From positions 765,551 to 829,550 of the forward strand of contig JAQFVV010000355.1 of NCBI GenBank assembly GCA_028023455.1: a stretch of 64,000 bases of DNA, written 5' to 3'. The DNA comes from Epiperipatus broadwayi (lineage: Eukaryota > Onychophora > Udeonychophora > Euonychophora > Peripatidae). Both the position numbers and the translations under genes were made by a program. A model generated the notes under the pieces. The model worked only from the letters and a program-made list of their open reading frames with translations, was not told the origin of the DNA and did no database searches. Shown piece after piece: positions 1 to 11,880 of the stretch. Numbering within the stretch: position 1 is the stretch's first letter; every line of letters starts with the position of its first letter.

Positions 1-200
1 TCAGGCTAGCAGTTTTCATCACCTATGCCATATGGATTGTTAAGTGCAAGGCACAGTACCAACTTCCCAAGCTGGATGAGAATGCACTATTTAATCAAGG
101 CATGAAAAAGATTAAACAAAGAGACTAAACTCTTGCAACAATGTTCATTTTTCAAGAGATATGGAAGCTATTTCAGACCTGCCAATAGAGTTAACAATGA
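1..200 (+). mobile_element. LINE 3' end, C-terminus of reverse transcriptase ORF, cut by window edge
   Basis: An open frame runs from base 3 to a TAA at 126-128 (41 codons), reading AVFITYAIWIVKCKAQYQ and ending KKIKQRD. A hydrophobic YxIW segment followed by basic residues and a terminal RD resembles the extreme C-terminus of non-LTR retrotransposon ORF2 proteins. It also resembles the end of the LINE at 1.6-3.0 kb on the other strand, which reads FLLFAYWSIRHK and finishes HNRDKK. The protein start lies outside the window. The 3' UTR probably fades out near 200. The assignment rests on pattern only, so an unrelated host exon ending is possible. Confidence 0.45.
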
Positions 201-600
201 ACTTAAACTAAATATCTAACTCTGTTTTAACTCAATAATGTTAATCCCATAACTTATCTATTATTATAAATTTTCATTATCCATATTTGTAATGTACAAT
301 CCATATTTATATTCATCTCATAATTAATATAAAATAGGTATTAATTAATTTAATAAATGTTTTGAGAAAAAAAGGTTATTTTAGATAAAACAGTGCAATA
401 ATATTTTAGATTATAATAGTATGTTTTGGTATGTCTAGCTAATCTAAGAATGCACTTCCCATGAGTACAAATTACTACAACCAGTTAATATTTAGATAAT
501 TTTCTATGTGATCATTAATAGCATTTTAACTATATATATATATATATACAATCATTTAACATCATAAGGCCCAAAGGCATATATAAATAATAATTTAGAT
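200..600. other. AT-rich sequence, nothing recognised
   Basis: Very AT-rich, with a short TA run near 531-548. I see no coding frame and no repeat shared with the rest of the window. Confidence 0.5.
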
Positions 601-604
601 CAGT

Positions 605-860
605 ACAATCTGTAAGAGTCCTAGATGGATATTCCTATGTTTGGAGGCCAACTATACACACTTGAAGTCACTGTGACAAGGGAGACATTCTGCTCTAATA
701 TATATATATCTGTGTGCACAGATGAAGATCCAAGCATCAAGTGTCCTCTTGTTCATCAAATTAGTACTGTGGTATTCATTGTTCAATCCCTGAAGTTGAT
801 TTGCTAGTACTCCTGTCCATCTTCTCAGGTGATTCTTCATTTTAATCTCCATACAAGAAT
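605..860. other. More complex segment, open on both strands, unidentified
   Basis: This stretch is clearly less AT-rich than its surroundings and holds an open frame on each strand (about 60 codons + and 66 codons -). The minus frame begins MEIKMKNHLRRWTGVL. Neither translation matches a family I know. A decayed dispersed repeat is the likeliest explanation. An exon cannot be excluded, but I see no convincing splice sites. Confidence 0.3.
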
Positions 861-1394
861 TTACATCGTTATCTTTTTGACTTTAATTAATGAATTATTT
901 TTACAGTTTGTTGTTTAGCTTATAAAGGAAATCTAACATGAATTCCTTTAATTGTTTTATTTCATTAATGACACTACTCTCATTAATTAGACTGGTATTC
1001 ATTTTAGAAAATAATATTTTTTTAATCTTAAAGTTATAAATCTTTTACTTACTATTTTAAAAGAATCAGTCTTTTAAAATTCTTTAATTTATTTAAACTT
1101 GTAATTTTTTCTAATTAAGTTTATATCTATATATGTATATGCATTTAAACATACACATACATATCAATTATCATAAAAGAACAATAGTTAGGTAGCAATA
1201 TGTATATTATACATTATATAGTTGCAGTATGTGAGGGCATATAGAACCATGTATGAATATATTAGAAATGTCCAAGAACTAAAATAAAGGACAGCGTGGG
1301 AATCATTTTTATTTCATAAATATAATTGAATATTGACTTGAGCTATGTCTTTGCATTAATCATTATTGATGATATATGCTTTTATAGTTTTGAG

Positions 1395-1491
1395 CATTAA
1401 ATCACTAAACATCATGTGATCATCATTTTTTATGCATCCATTGATTACTCTGGCTTGCACTGAGTGGTGCTACTATATGGAGCATTTTGAT
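1395..1491. repeat. Rearranged fragment of repeat family A
   Basis: Bases 1434-1490 match the conserved core of family A (atccattgattactctggc followed by tgagtggtgctac), seen also at 21.8, 41.5, 44.0, 44.5, 55.5 and 56.0 kb. Bases 1395-1430 match another part of the same family in the opposite orientation, so this copy is inverted on itself. The 900-1390 stretch before it is AT-rich with nothing recognisable. Confidence 0.6.
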
Positions 1492-1620
1492 TCCATGTGT
1501 GTTTGAGAATTATTAGATAAAATAATTATTCATTGGCTTTTTCTTTATAGTTGAGTATATTCTAAGAATTATGTGCATTTTAAGAATCAGAGTCTATAAG
1601 AAGTATCAAAAAGGGGGCCC

Positions 1621-2990
1621 TTTTTTTTCTTCTCATAAGAACTTTATTGATTATATAATATGTTTACATTAGTACAATGGTGAAAGCAATACCGTTAACA
1701 ATGAAGCCAGGATTACGATCACACAACTAGTCTTGCAGTCAGGAACAACTAAATGTACAGTCTAAGCAGCATAAATGAAAATCTGCAATGGAAAGAAGGT
1801 CCCATGTATTCTTAAAAAATAAATAAAGGAGCTATTTTTTGTCTCTATTGTGGATAGTCCAAAGCTTTGATATGAATAATTGACAAGGTTCATCAATGGT
1901 AGGATTAAAGATAAACTTATGTCTAATGGACCAATATGCAAAGAGTAAGAAAGTGGAAATCCTAATAGTCAGAAACACACCATTGCCAATACTACTAATC
2001 AGAGTAGTGACAGTGAGCTTCTGGCTTATATAGATGAAGGCTATAGTGTCTCTATAACATTGAAGTGAGGTACAATGACAGAAAACATGCAACATGGTCT
2101 CATCTTTATGACATAAAGAGCAGACCTGATCTATATGCAAGGAACCCCTACAGGTTATCAGAAAATAGTTTGTAGGGATGGCATTTAGTTTACTGTGATT
2201 AGAAAGTCAAAATATTTAGGTTCCAGATACCACTGCTTGGATTTTTTAATTATGGTATGATTAGAGAAGAATAAAAGGGATGGACAACTCATTATTAATA
2301 AGATGATATGCCTCCCAATAGTCAATTTTTGACACTTTGGTTTAATAGGTATAATGATAAATTTTGAGATGTGCTCTAATAAGGATGGCAACCAGCTCTT
2401 CTGAGGAGCAGGAAGGGTGTATGTAGGCAAAACAGCAGTGAAAAATAATGCATCAGGGAACCAAGAATAAATTTTTAGGATGATATTATAGACAAATTGG
2501 AATTGGATCATTGCAATGGAGTGAAATGAAAGTCCATTGGGTTTCAGAAGCTTCTGAAGGTTTCTGAGGCTAATCATTACAGTCCTGCCTTTTCAGAAAA
2601 GTTTTGAGCATAAAATGTTCATTTTCCTAATAAACCCTTGTGAGAAATTGATGACAGCATGAAATAAGAGATCCTTGGAAACACTAGTATGTTCAGGTCT
2701 TTGCAAAAAGAGACATATAGACTTTTGATAATGAAGATGTGATCTTGTGAGTAGAGAAAAAAAGTGATTCTTGGATGGTTTTTCTCATTGATGAGGGGAG
2801 TTTGGCAGAAAACAGAGAGATGATAGTGTTCCTGGAAGATAACTTCCATGCCAAGTATTTGCCCATATTGAAAGTCAACCCAGACTCAAAGGAAAAGATC
2901 CACAGAATTTCCACAAGTTTGTGTATTAGCATTTGGGAAGGGAGCAAAACAGCCAGGCCATCCATTATTGATTATGAAATTTATGAAAAT
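1621..2990 (-). mobile_element. Decayed LINE (non-LTR retrotransposon), 5'-truncated, with poly(A) signal and tail
   Basis: On the minus strand, broken frames follow the order of a LINE ORF2. At about 2965 the text SIMDGLAVLLPSQ resembles the reverse transcriptase FADD block with the aspartate pair lost. SGLTFN and SKVYMS follow near 2880 and 2710. The C-terminal zinc-binding knot CSLCHKDETMLHVFCHC lies at about 2065-2115, and the protein ends HNRDKK at 1832. The 3' UTR holds AATAAA (about 1648) and ends in about eight A at 1621-1629, the usual insertion tail. Frames change at least three times, so the copy is dead. The clade (L1/Tx1-like or another) cannot be set. Confidence 0.75.
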
Positions 2991-3025
2991 ATCAGTATAA
3001 TTATGTTTATTTATGTAATATGCTA

Positions 3026-3087
3026 CCAAAATTTACATTGAATGTATATTGGTAGACCAAAATTTACATTGAATGTATATTGGTAGA
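3026..3087. repeat. Perfect 31-bp tandem duplication
   Basis: Two identical 31-base units (3026-3056 and 3057-3087) beginning ccaaaatttacattg. The ends of each unit are complementary (ctaccaa / ttggtag), so each unit can fold back on itself. Confidence 0.9.
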
Positions 3088-3291
3088 CTAAACTTTATTT
3101 GAGAAAATATATAGTGATGGGAAATATCAATAATTCTGGGCTAACATGCTTAGGTTAGAGAATTTAATATTGTAAAATTATATGTTTAACTGCACTGAGT
3201 GTTTTCAAAGTTCCTGGACTTCATATTCATAGCTGAGTGCAGATGATAATAATGAGGAGATGTATTCTAATTTATGCAAATTATTTAGTTG

Positions 3292-3840
3292 TTAATTGTG
3301 TTGTAGGTCTTGGCATTTTATTTTGTTTGGATTAATTGTTCTTCTTTTTGAAATGATGAAACAGGTGTCTTTTCTGTTTATTGAATGAATGTCATTATTT
3401 ATGAAGTAGGCTTCTTTTATTTTACACCTATGGTCATTTCTCTCTCTACATACTATTGTGGAGTTGGTGGGTTTGAATCTGTGTCCAGTAATCTTTTCAT
3501 GCTCCAAGAATGCTGATGTAGTCTCTTTATTGTTCAGTGCCCTTTTATGCATGTGCATGTATTATGATGCGCTATTTGTGATGGTTGTTTTTGTTTCCCC
3601 ATAATACAAGACCCTGCACACAGCCTGAGGGCATTGGATTTGATATACAATTTGAGGTATTATCTTATGATCTAATTTATTTTTTGAATTGTTTATGAGT
3701 CTAGTGGTGTTGGCAGAAGTGTGGCAGCCAATTATAAATTCTTTTGATAGTGTTTTCACTAAGTGTTTGGCAGTCTTAGGTATATAGTGATGGTGAATCT
3801 AAATGTGGATAAATATTTGGGTTACCATTCTAAGTTTCAT
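3292..3840 (-). mobile_element. Penelope-like element fragment: degenerate GIY-YIG endonuclease
   Basis: On the minus strand the frame from about 3759 to 3562 reads SKNKLDHK then IVYQIQCPQ and YYGETKTT. The next frame (3558-3292) reads LNNKETTSAFLEHEKITGH, then IKEAYFI and an N-R motif. This is the order of the GIY-YIG nuclease domain found after the reverse transcriptase of Penelope-like elements: a (V/I)YxIxC start, YIGET, an EH pair, and a KEA/N segment. The first motif is present only in relaxed form, and a stop and frameshift near 3560 separate the halves. Text upstream as far as 3840 (PKTAKHLVKTL) fits the linker before the domain. The reverse transcriptase itself is not seen, so this is a truncated, inactive copy. 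Confidence 0.8.
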
Positions 3841-5560
3841 TGATATATGAAATTACAACCTACATGCATTAATGGTATTAGTTATTTATTTATGACAATA
3901 AGTATTTAATCATATGTTAAATGTTGTGGATTATATAAGTAATATTTATAGATTTGATATTAAACCTTAAATGTTTACCCATGATGTTTGAATGTTACAA
4001 TTATATTGTGTAGTCTGTTTCTACATTTTCTTGTGAAACATAATTTAAAATTGAAATCACACAAAAAATTATTGCCACTAATAATGAATACAATTTAAAT
4101 TTGGAGCTCATTACATTAATATAAAACAAAAAAGTATATTATTAATTGTTTTCTGTTAAATATAAATGAAATATATTGAATAAAAAAAGGAATAGTTAAA
4201 ATACCTCATTTTAAGCTCATATAAAATTTTAACTAATAGAAATAATATTTCTTCCAGATATGACATAAGGATATGTAAAATATTGTAAATTTTTTGATTA
4301 TTTTGTAAATAAATCATATTATTAAATAATTGTTTATTAACCATAGTTCAAGTTCAATTTTTTATATGAAAATGTTTACTCACAGTTTAGTCAGGTATGA
4401 CCAATAGAGGATATGATATTGGACAATGTTAATGAGTGTTAGCTTATAGCTTACAGAACCCATAAAATATTAATAATTTTTTTTTAGTTATAGATACAAG
4501 GTATATCCCTGAAACCATTTCTGATTTTATTCATTGGAAAATGCACAGATTGTGGTGATGATAATAATAAACAGAAAACTGATTTACAGATAGACTCTGA
4601 GACTAAGATAAAGTTATTTACAGACAGACTCTGAAACTGGGATAGAGAAAAAGGAAATCATATGCCAGTAATGTTATTATGTTTGTTTTATGTTATGAAT
4701 ATGGATTTCATTGGGTTTCAAAATGTTTTTAAATTTCCATACATTTATAATGCATATTACTTTAAAGGAATCTCATGTTTTTAAGAATGCTGGCTTTCAG
4801 TTTTTACTTTATTAAAAAAATAAAGTTTCCTATTGAAACGATTGTATCCAAACTCGATCCAAGTTTCATAACGTATTTAGCACTAACCTGAGATCAAACC
4901 TGATCTCTACCTTTTTAATAGTAAATTTGTTTAATGGATAGTTTATATTCATACACACAGCAAGACTATTTTTCTTTCTCTAGCCTTGTTATATTCATTT
5001 AATAATGAACGTTTTAATTTTACTTTAAGTTTTAAAATAAGGTTTAAATAATGTTAATTCTAATAAAATAAGAATTATTTATTACATATTTTTGTGTGTG
5101 GATATTATATATATGTGCGTATTTTAAATATTAATAGTAAAGTCCATTAAATAGATTTGCTTAAAAATTACTTTTATATTTTTCTATTAAATTTTAGTGA
5201 GTAAAAGTCACATTCTTTTGGATAAATCTGGGAAGTCACATAGGCTACTTTTATTTATGAATGGAAAGAAAGGGACTTATCTTAAATAAATTTTATTTTA
5301 TCTTAGTAATCCATTTGCGAACTACAAATGGATTTGTAACAAAAGACTTAAAAGATTTATCAGAAGAGTGAATCTTAGAATCACAATAGAGCAAATTATT
5401 TTAAATGAATGGACAAAACAATGCCTGAAGCTATGGAAAGATATAATATTCTGGAGCAATGGCTAAAATAATATAAATACCCCCCCCCAAGGGATGATAT
5501 GGGGCAGATTACTATTGTGAATGAGTTACAGCTCAAATCTATGTCAGTCTATTTTATGAT
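3840..5560. other. AT-rich non-coding stretch with one short tandem repeat
   Basis: No coding frame or known repeat. A 34-bp near-duplicate (acagatagactctgag / acagacagactctgaa) lies at about 4585-4650. A run of nine C at 5480-5488 stands out against the AT background. Confidence 0.5.
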
Positions 5561-5577
5561 TTAATGTACGCAAAAAT

Positions 5578-5645
5578 GTAGGCTAAGGTCGGGTCGCATA
5601 GACGTACCCCGAGCCTTTCCCGGTAACATCAATATGCTACCGTAA
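5578..5645. other. Short GC-rich, CpG-containing islet
   Basis: About 70 bases with several CpG (gtcgggtcgcatagacg, then cccggtaac) in otherwise AT-rich DNA. No gene or family was recognised. It may be the core of a SINE or an ancient regulatory element. Confidence 0.3.
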
Positions 5646-5731
5646 AAACATCTAATGCCTCCTGAAATCATAAATAGAACTGTTGGTGAATGAACTTTGC
5701 TGAATAATAAAAAATTAGCTAGCTATTTCAG

Positions 5732-5814
5732 TGATGGAAAAGGGCCTCATTTCACTCTCCAAAAAGAACTTGCAAGCAGTTATGAAGTCTACACGTGAAA
5801 GGACTTGTTGGAAG
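5732..5814 (+). CDS. Candidate internal exon of unknown gene (or repeat-derived)
   Basis: An 83-base segment of near-normal base composition lies between a good acceptor (agctatttcag, AG at 5730-5731) and a donor (GAAG|GTAATA, GT at 5815-5816). In one frame it reads MEKGLISLSKKNLQAVMK and ends CWK exactly at the donor. Another plus frame and one minus frame are also open for most of its length, which is typical of repeat-derived text. I recognise no domain. This is either an exon of an unidentified plus-strand gene or a chance signal in a transposon relic. Confidence 0.25.
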
Positions 5815-5849
5815 GTAATATTACCACCAGAAGAATTCTTTCTAAAATA

Positions 5850-6700
5850 TATAATTTGCTTTTCTTGTTTTAAATGTCTTTCTGTAACATCAGTAATTAA
5901 ATATTGCAATCCTATCCTAGATAAACACACTTTGTAAGATATGTAGAACTTATATAGCTTTTGTAATTTTGCTTTTGTCATTGCTCTCTATAAGATTAAT
6001 TCAACTTTACTAGTTTCTCTTAAAAATGCCTTTTTTATTTCATATTTCTTTTTTTATGGCGGTTTCCTGTTATTTATTAATTTATGATTTAAAATATTTA
6101 AGTATTTATGTGCCAATAAATCTAATTCCGTGAAATGAAACCTTCCTTAAATATTTTTAATCGGCCCATGATTTATTAGTAGATCTAATACTCTCCCAAA
6201 TGAGTGAGTATTTGGTTATCTCATTTTTATTCACTGAATTGGAATTAATTTATTAAACGTAATCCAGTAATACCTATACTTCATAATTGTGATCTATTGT
6301 GTGTTGGTATTTTATTATTATTAGAGCACTAATTTGAGTTTGTGAGAAGGAAATGACTATTTATCACAATAGATTTTAGTATGCTTTGACAAGATATTAA
6401 AGAGGGTTTTAAATGAAATTTGCATTTGGGGAAATCTCTAAATAAAAGGGTGTAAATACTTTATTGTTATTTAGGACGACATTATCGTCATGATTGTTTT
6501 ATTCCAATTTGATTTTGAAAGAGTTTAAGTCGCTACACTTCGGCAATTATTTTATTATTTAATTTAAGTAATGGATGTGAATAAATCATCTACTCCATTA
6601 ATATAGGCATTGCTGACATAAGCAAATTATTCTAAGCTCAATGAATTCGCTATTATTTTAATATATGTATTTTAGGAAATCTAAGCTAATAATGTGGATT
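5850..6700. other. AT-rich stretch, nothing recognised
   Basis: No coding frame, repeat or RNA gene seen. Confidence 0.5.
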
Positions 6701-6714
6701 TCAATTCTTCAGGA

Positions 6715-6975
6715 TTCTCATAGTCAGACAGTAAGGCTCAAGGGTAAAAAGGCCTGACCTCATTTCTCCTTATGTCTGAGGAAGCTCTCTCTCCAGGTTG
6801 CAATCTGCGAAAATGCAGAGTGACCATTTTGTTCTCAAATATAATGGCGAAATTTGCACCAATCTTATCGATGTTTTTATTCCTGCTATGTCAGTACTGC
6901 TTTTGTTTTCAAGATCTATATTTCTTTTAAAGTTGCCTCTAAGTCGTGGCAAAGTAAGATATATCAAAATCAAAG
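6715..6975. other. Complex-sequence island, open on both strands, unidentified
   Basis: About 260 bases of more balanced composition. The plus strand is open as KMQSDHFVLKYNGEICTNLI, and the minus strand as WSLCIFADCNLERELPQT before a stop. Neither is a family I can name. Both-strand openness and isolation suggest an old dispersed element, for example a retroelement 3' region. Confidence 0.3.
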
Positions 6976-7547
6976 TGATTTATTATTTGTTTAGTTATCC
7001 CTTTTAACATCGGTAACCTGCTTGATTTATAGTGATTCCCTTTTGATAGCGAATTCCTAAACGTACACAATATTTTATACAAAATGCGTTATAGAAAACC
7101 CATGTTTTAATTATTGATTTATTTGTTAGTCATTTGTTGTTAAGGCATTATATAATTAAAAGACCATATTGTCGACATATAAATCAAATATTCATTTGTG
7201 AATGATATTATTTTTTGTTTATAAAATATTAATTTTATTAATAATAAATTACTGCATCTAATTGCAATGAGTTATATATAGTTTACAGATCACTACCTCA
7301 TTGGCACATAGATCTTCTTCGCCTATATTGAATGAAGCATTTAATTAATGTATAATGTTTTTCAAATATTAGAAACTAGTAAAGAAAGTAGCGCTATTAT
7401 ATTAACCAGTTATTTAATCATATCCTTTTAACTGCTAATTATATTATTGGCTGTGTCAGCTAAAAATCAAAGCTTTTAATTGGCCAGCTCACAAACTGAA
7501 GACAAGTCAATTGTCAAAATATTTTCACCTTTAATATCATATTGACT

Positions 7548-8110
7548 TTACATTTGTTTATAAAAAGTATATTAATACATTGTCAGGTTATAAAAGTGAA
7601 CGAAAGGTCTTTCAAAAATAAATTGCTATTTATTTATTATAAAATATTCAATTTCGGCAACATAAAAGCTATCATATAAACAAAGAGTTCATGACGTAAA
7701 TGTCTTTTACGTTATAGAAAAGTAAATATTTCTTTTTGCTAAATCTTAAATATTTTTACTAAAATCTTCAATATTTTTCGAAAATAATTTTGTTTTTTTA
7801 GTATTCTCTCTGAAAATGATTTGTAATTACTCAATATATACTTAATATTCTTTAAAATTATATTCGAAATGAAAACCTCAGCATTTTTCTTTATTTTCTT
7901 TGATCAGGCGGTTTCTTTGTTCTTTCCAGCCAATCAGAATGTCTTTTTTGGCTGAGAGCTGGCTGACAGCCAATCACCGACCAGGTTATTTCTTTGTTTA
8001 GGTTTAAATGTGGTTTTTTTGATTTTTTACTTGTAAAATAATTCGGAAGAGGACACCATCTTACAGAACTTTTAAAAACCTAATCAATAACTGTCAAACG
8101 AATATTCTAC
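7548..8110 (+). repeat. Dispersed repeat J, copy 1, with CCAAT boxes
   Basis: Related to 52284-53010 in the same orientation. Shared landmarks in the same order are aaaaagtatattaata, gtgaacgaaag, an agccaatca box, and gattttttacttgtaaaata. This copy has two AGCCAATC boxes (about 7928 and 7970). A small hairpin (acgag...ctcgt) lies just past its end, near 8149-8163. No protein is encoded. It may be a solo element with promoter-like sequence; the family is unknown. Confidence 0.6.
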
Positions 8111-8119
8111 CATTAAAAC

Positions 8120-8913
8120 TAACGAAATTAGAGTGACATAAGCTGTCGACGAGAGACCTCGTAAAACCTGTAGTCTTTATTACTTTTATTATTATTATTA
8201 ACCTCAGATATTGTATTGCTAATTTTATGGCTTAAACACACATACTTATTAAATTCTTATCCTAGTTAGATAATTTAGTTATGAGTTTGCTTATTTATTT
8301 ATCTATAAATTCCATTAGTAAAGTAAAGATATGTAACGATAGTAGTTTTAAGTAATTTATCCAGATTTCTCATGTAAATCTCCATGAGCTAGTGGGCCAT
8401 ACAAAAGGAGTTTGTGCTTAATAATAATACTATGTACTGTGTAGATGTGATAAAGGAGTTTAAAGAGATGTAAAATGTGAGTGATATCAAAACTGACCGG
8501 TACATTATATATTTATTTAAATAGTGTCTTTTTTTATTTTACTATATAATATTTGCAATAAAATATAATAAATAAATAAAATTATTCAGTTTAAGAATAC
8601 AATTTGAGATTGATATTTTATAAAACCATCTGGAAAAATTAATAAACAAATCAAAAATAACAATAATTTTCCATTATATATATACATAAATCACCTTTAA
8701 TCCTTGTTGCCAGGCTTGAGAAAAAGGAACAACTTCAGAAATATATATTCCTGTTCCATGTTCAAGTCCTATATCAAATTAAAATTAGAAAAGTATTTAT
8801 AAAGATTGTGAAATATTAAAAAAACTATAAAGCAATAATGATCTACATAGAAGTAGGAAAAAATATTTGAAATAAAACAAACAATAAAATTAAAATAATT
8901 GCAAAACTAAAAT

Positions 8914-8944
<31 letters not shown>

Positions 8945-9430
8945 AGCCTATTGCAGACCAAAGACCTATCCAGTAATTTCTCATAAAGAAAAAAAAAGAG
9001 CAGTTCTTATCTATCTTTTCAATTGTCAGGCAGGGAGAATTTGAATGTTTTTCCATCCTTATTTTAGTCTTTAGATAAGTGATGGCAAGTAGGACCACCA
9101 TGTGGCTAAGAGATTCTTCATGCAAGGTAATTTTTAGTGTACCTCCCCCATTCTATGAAATAAAATTTATAAATTAAAAGACACTTGTTTCCAGTGCATT
9201 TGCAAAAGCAATTTGAAAATATAGTTTTAGTCATTAAACGTGTTCAGTAAACACCTTATGTGTTTTATTCATTTATATATATTAAATAAACAGAAAGAAT
9301 AAAGCATATGCTAAAATAAAACATATTAATGTTTTAAAAAATAATTTTTGAAACAATAATTACATAATATCCAAAAACAAAAATATTTATTTAATTAATT
9401 TACTTATTTAGTTACTGAATGTTTTTATAT
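8120..9430. other. AT-rich stretch with a short TA microsatellite
   Basis: Nothing coding recognised. A (TA)n run lies at about 8920-8944. Confidence 0.5.
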
Positions 9431-9440
9431 AAATAATTAG

Positions 9441-9595
9441 AAGGATTTGAACTTAGGATTTTTAGTCTATATTCATCCTTTATTCCATTTCAACCAATTG
9501 ATACTCATACTGAATATGATCATGTGTGTCACTTATTTGAGATGGAGTAGGGGACAAATACAGACTGAAAATTCCCAAGTTCAAATCCTTCCAGT
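9441..9595. repeat. Foldback built from two inverted SINE-like 3' ends (family C)
   Basis: The left arm (9441-9495) and right arm (about 9541-9595) are inverted copies. The left begins aaggatttgaacttagg, and the right ends with the complement cccaagttcaaatccttcc. Both arms match the 3' end of repeat family C (catgtgtatcagt...gttcaaatccctt), which carries a B-box-like GTTCAAATCC. The spacer is about 45 bp. Confidence 0.75.
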
Positions 9596-9599
9596 TACT

Positions 9600-10010
9600 T
9601 CAAAATATATTTGGTAAACCTTTATTATTTTTGGACAATCTTGTGAAAATGCTAGTACAAATAGGAATAATCTGCAAATAAAACATTTTTTAAATATCTA
9701 AGTCTTTTTATCATATTTAAATGAACCCACCAATATCCCACATACCCATAATGCATTGCACTGCTCCCCTCTCCTTCTTGGGCCAGCCCTGATATTATAT
9801 AAGTAATTAAATAATAGATATGGTACTTACCACATGTTTGTGTACATTTAAAATATGATTCCTTGGAATGCTTCATTTCTGAGCTCCATCCTGCATAGCA
9901 AAGAGCAAAAAGAACCCCATTTTCTGGTTAGTAATTTATTAAAACTTAATCCTTAATTGTTTAAAAACCCATTGAAAATCTCTCATATATAAACTTATTC
10001 ACGTTTTTAT
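9600..10010. other. AT-rich stretch, nothing recognised
   Basis: Includes a slightly GC-richer patch at 9720-9800 with no recognisable coding potential. Confidence 0.4.
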
Positions 10011-10800
10011 TATCAAAATTATATTCCTTCAATGATAAAATATTTACACCATTATTTAATTTTTTATGTGATGTTATTTCACTATTGGTGATTTGGTATT
10101 AGCACTGATGTAAAGTCATCTTATGATCATAATTATTCTAATTTTGTAAATGCATGTTTAATGCTTGTGAGATATTACTTTAGGTTTGAATTCAAGTTAA
10201 AACTATAAGTTATTATATATATAGTCTGATATTTTCAATTTTCATACTCACATTGTTAATTGATCATAGATCTTAAATCCCATTAGCACCTTCTTGTTGA
10301 AACATTTTTTGTTTTAAAAATCCAGTCATTATTTTTATTTCATACAAAACTTATTTATGCTTTCTATTAACAAAAATAATTTCACTTGTTTTTGTTCAAT
10401 AATAAAATATTTACACTATTATTTAATTGTTTATGTGGTGTTGTCCATTATTAATAACTATAATTTATTACATATAATCTAATATTGTAAATTTTCATAT
10501 TTACATTGTTTATTGATCACATAACTTTAATAATTTTATTAGAACCATTAAAGTAAGTCAATTTTAAATAACATGATTGATAAAACTTTTACATTCCCAT
10601 CCACATGTTCTTGTTAAAATGTTCTTTGTTTTAAAAATCCTTTCTTATTTTTAATTCATACAAAGCTTGTTTACATTTTTTATTAACAAAAATAATTTCA
10701 CTTATTTTCATTAAATAAAATATATTATTTTATTTTTAATGCTTATTAATAACTAAATCATATTATATATATATATATTACACTTTATTATGTAATTTGA
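10010..10800. repeat. Diverged tandem repeat, about 310-370 bp period
   Basis: The motif aaaatatttacac(c/t)attattt recurs at 10037 and 10404, with a weaker copy at 10717. The motif gttttaaaaatcc...tttcatacaaa recurs at 10311 and 10628. Order and spacing show two to three old tandem copies of an AT-rich unit. Confidence 0.65.
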
Positions 10801-11161
10801 CAATTAGGAATTGAGCCAGAAAAAAATAATGTTTTTTTATATACATTGTTTATTCAATACATTTTTAGAAGCTATCAAAATGCATTGCACTGTATTTTGT
10901 TTATTCATAGGTTATGTTGGATAACTATATAAAAATATCAAACTCATAATTTGTTCCACTAGATAGATTTTTTAGACTATATCAATAGTACATTCTACAT
11001 GGGTTTTATTATAATAAGAGAATTCAATTAAATAATATTGTTATGATATTTATTAAGAATTAAATATTTAGCATGCAAAAAACCCTATTTACTAAAATGC
11101 ATAAAAAAAGATAATACAGTGTAATAAAAAAATAAGATAGAAAATATATTGTTATTAAAAA

Positions 11162-11250
11162 CTTTTCATGAGCCACTTAGATGAATCAATTCATGGACCT
11201 CACATTTGAAAAATGGATACTCTACCACTAGGCTAAACTGTCTGAAAAAT
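11162..11250 (-). repeat. tRNA-derived SINE head or degenerate tRNA
   Basis: The minus strand carries a good pol III A box, TAGCCTAGTGGTAGAGTA (complement at about 11219-11236), in a tRNA-like context. The B-box position is degenerate (ggtccatgaattgattc), so this is a pseudogene or SINE head rather than a functional tRNA. Confidence 0.45.
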
Positions 11251-11359
11251 ACAAGTTCTGCAAAATATTAGTAATAAATTTAATTTCCTCATATGCAAAA
11301 TTACTGTAATTATGAGGTAATATTTTTTAAATAAATTTTATTTTTAAATAAATTATTAA

Positions 11360-11880
11360 AAATTATATGCCATCTTTTATATAAATGAGTGTTTGGAAAA
11401 TCTCGCCATTTTCATTTACATATAAATTTGTTTAATTATAATGACAAAAAGCTGTTGTTCTGTTCAGTTTTGTGTAAAGGAAGAATATAAATGAAGTTTA
11501 TTTTGAGGCTTGAGCAATTATTACAAGTCTAAGTAAAAAGGTAATCTTTTTATATTTAAATAAAAAAATAATTATAATTCAAATGTGCTTTTAATAATAA
11601 AATGATTTTATTTAAATATAAATTTTATTAATGATTGTGACAAAATGGCATTGGTCTGTTTGGTTTACCATAATGATAAGAGTAAATATCTAGTAACAGT
11701 ATTTTAAATCTCAAAATTTGAGGCTTGGACAATTATTACAATAATCAAAAAATATTTGTCTCATATTTAAATAAAAAATATTTACACACATGACATATTT
11801 TTGGCAGTGAAGCAATTCCAAAATGCAAACATTTTTATTTATATATAAATTTTATTAAATATTTTAGTGTCTTGATGCCC
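11360..11880. repeat. Diverged tandem repeat, about 215 bp period
   Basis: ttgaggcttg(a/g)(g/a)caattattac occurs at 11503 and 11718. The cattttatttatataaatttta-type motif occurs near 11409, 11603 and 11829. Two and a part copies, non-coding. Confidence 0.6.

Noticed and set aside
11162-11250. Functional tRNA gene on minus
   Set aside because: Only the A box is intact; B box and acceptor pairing are lost.
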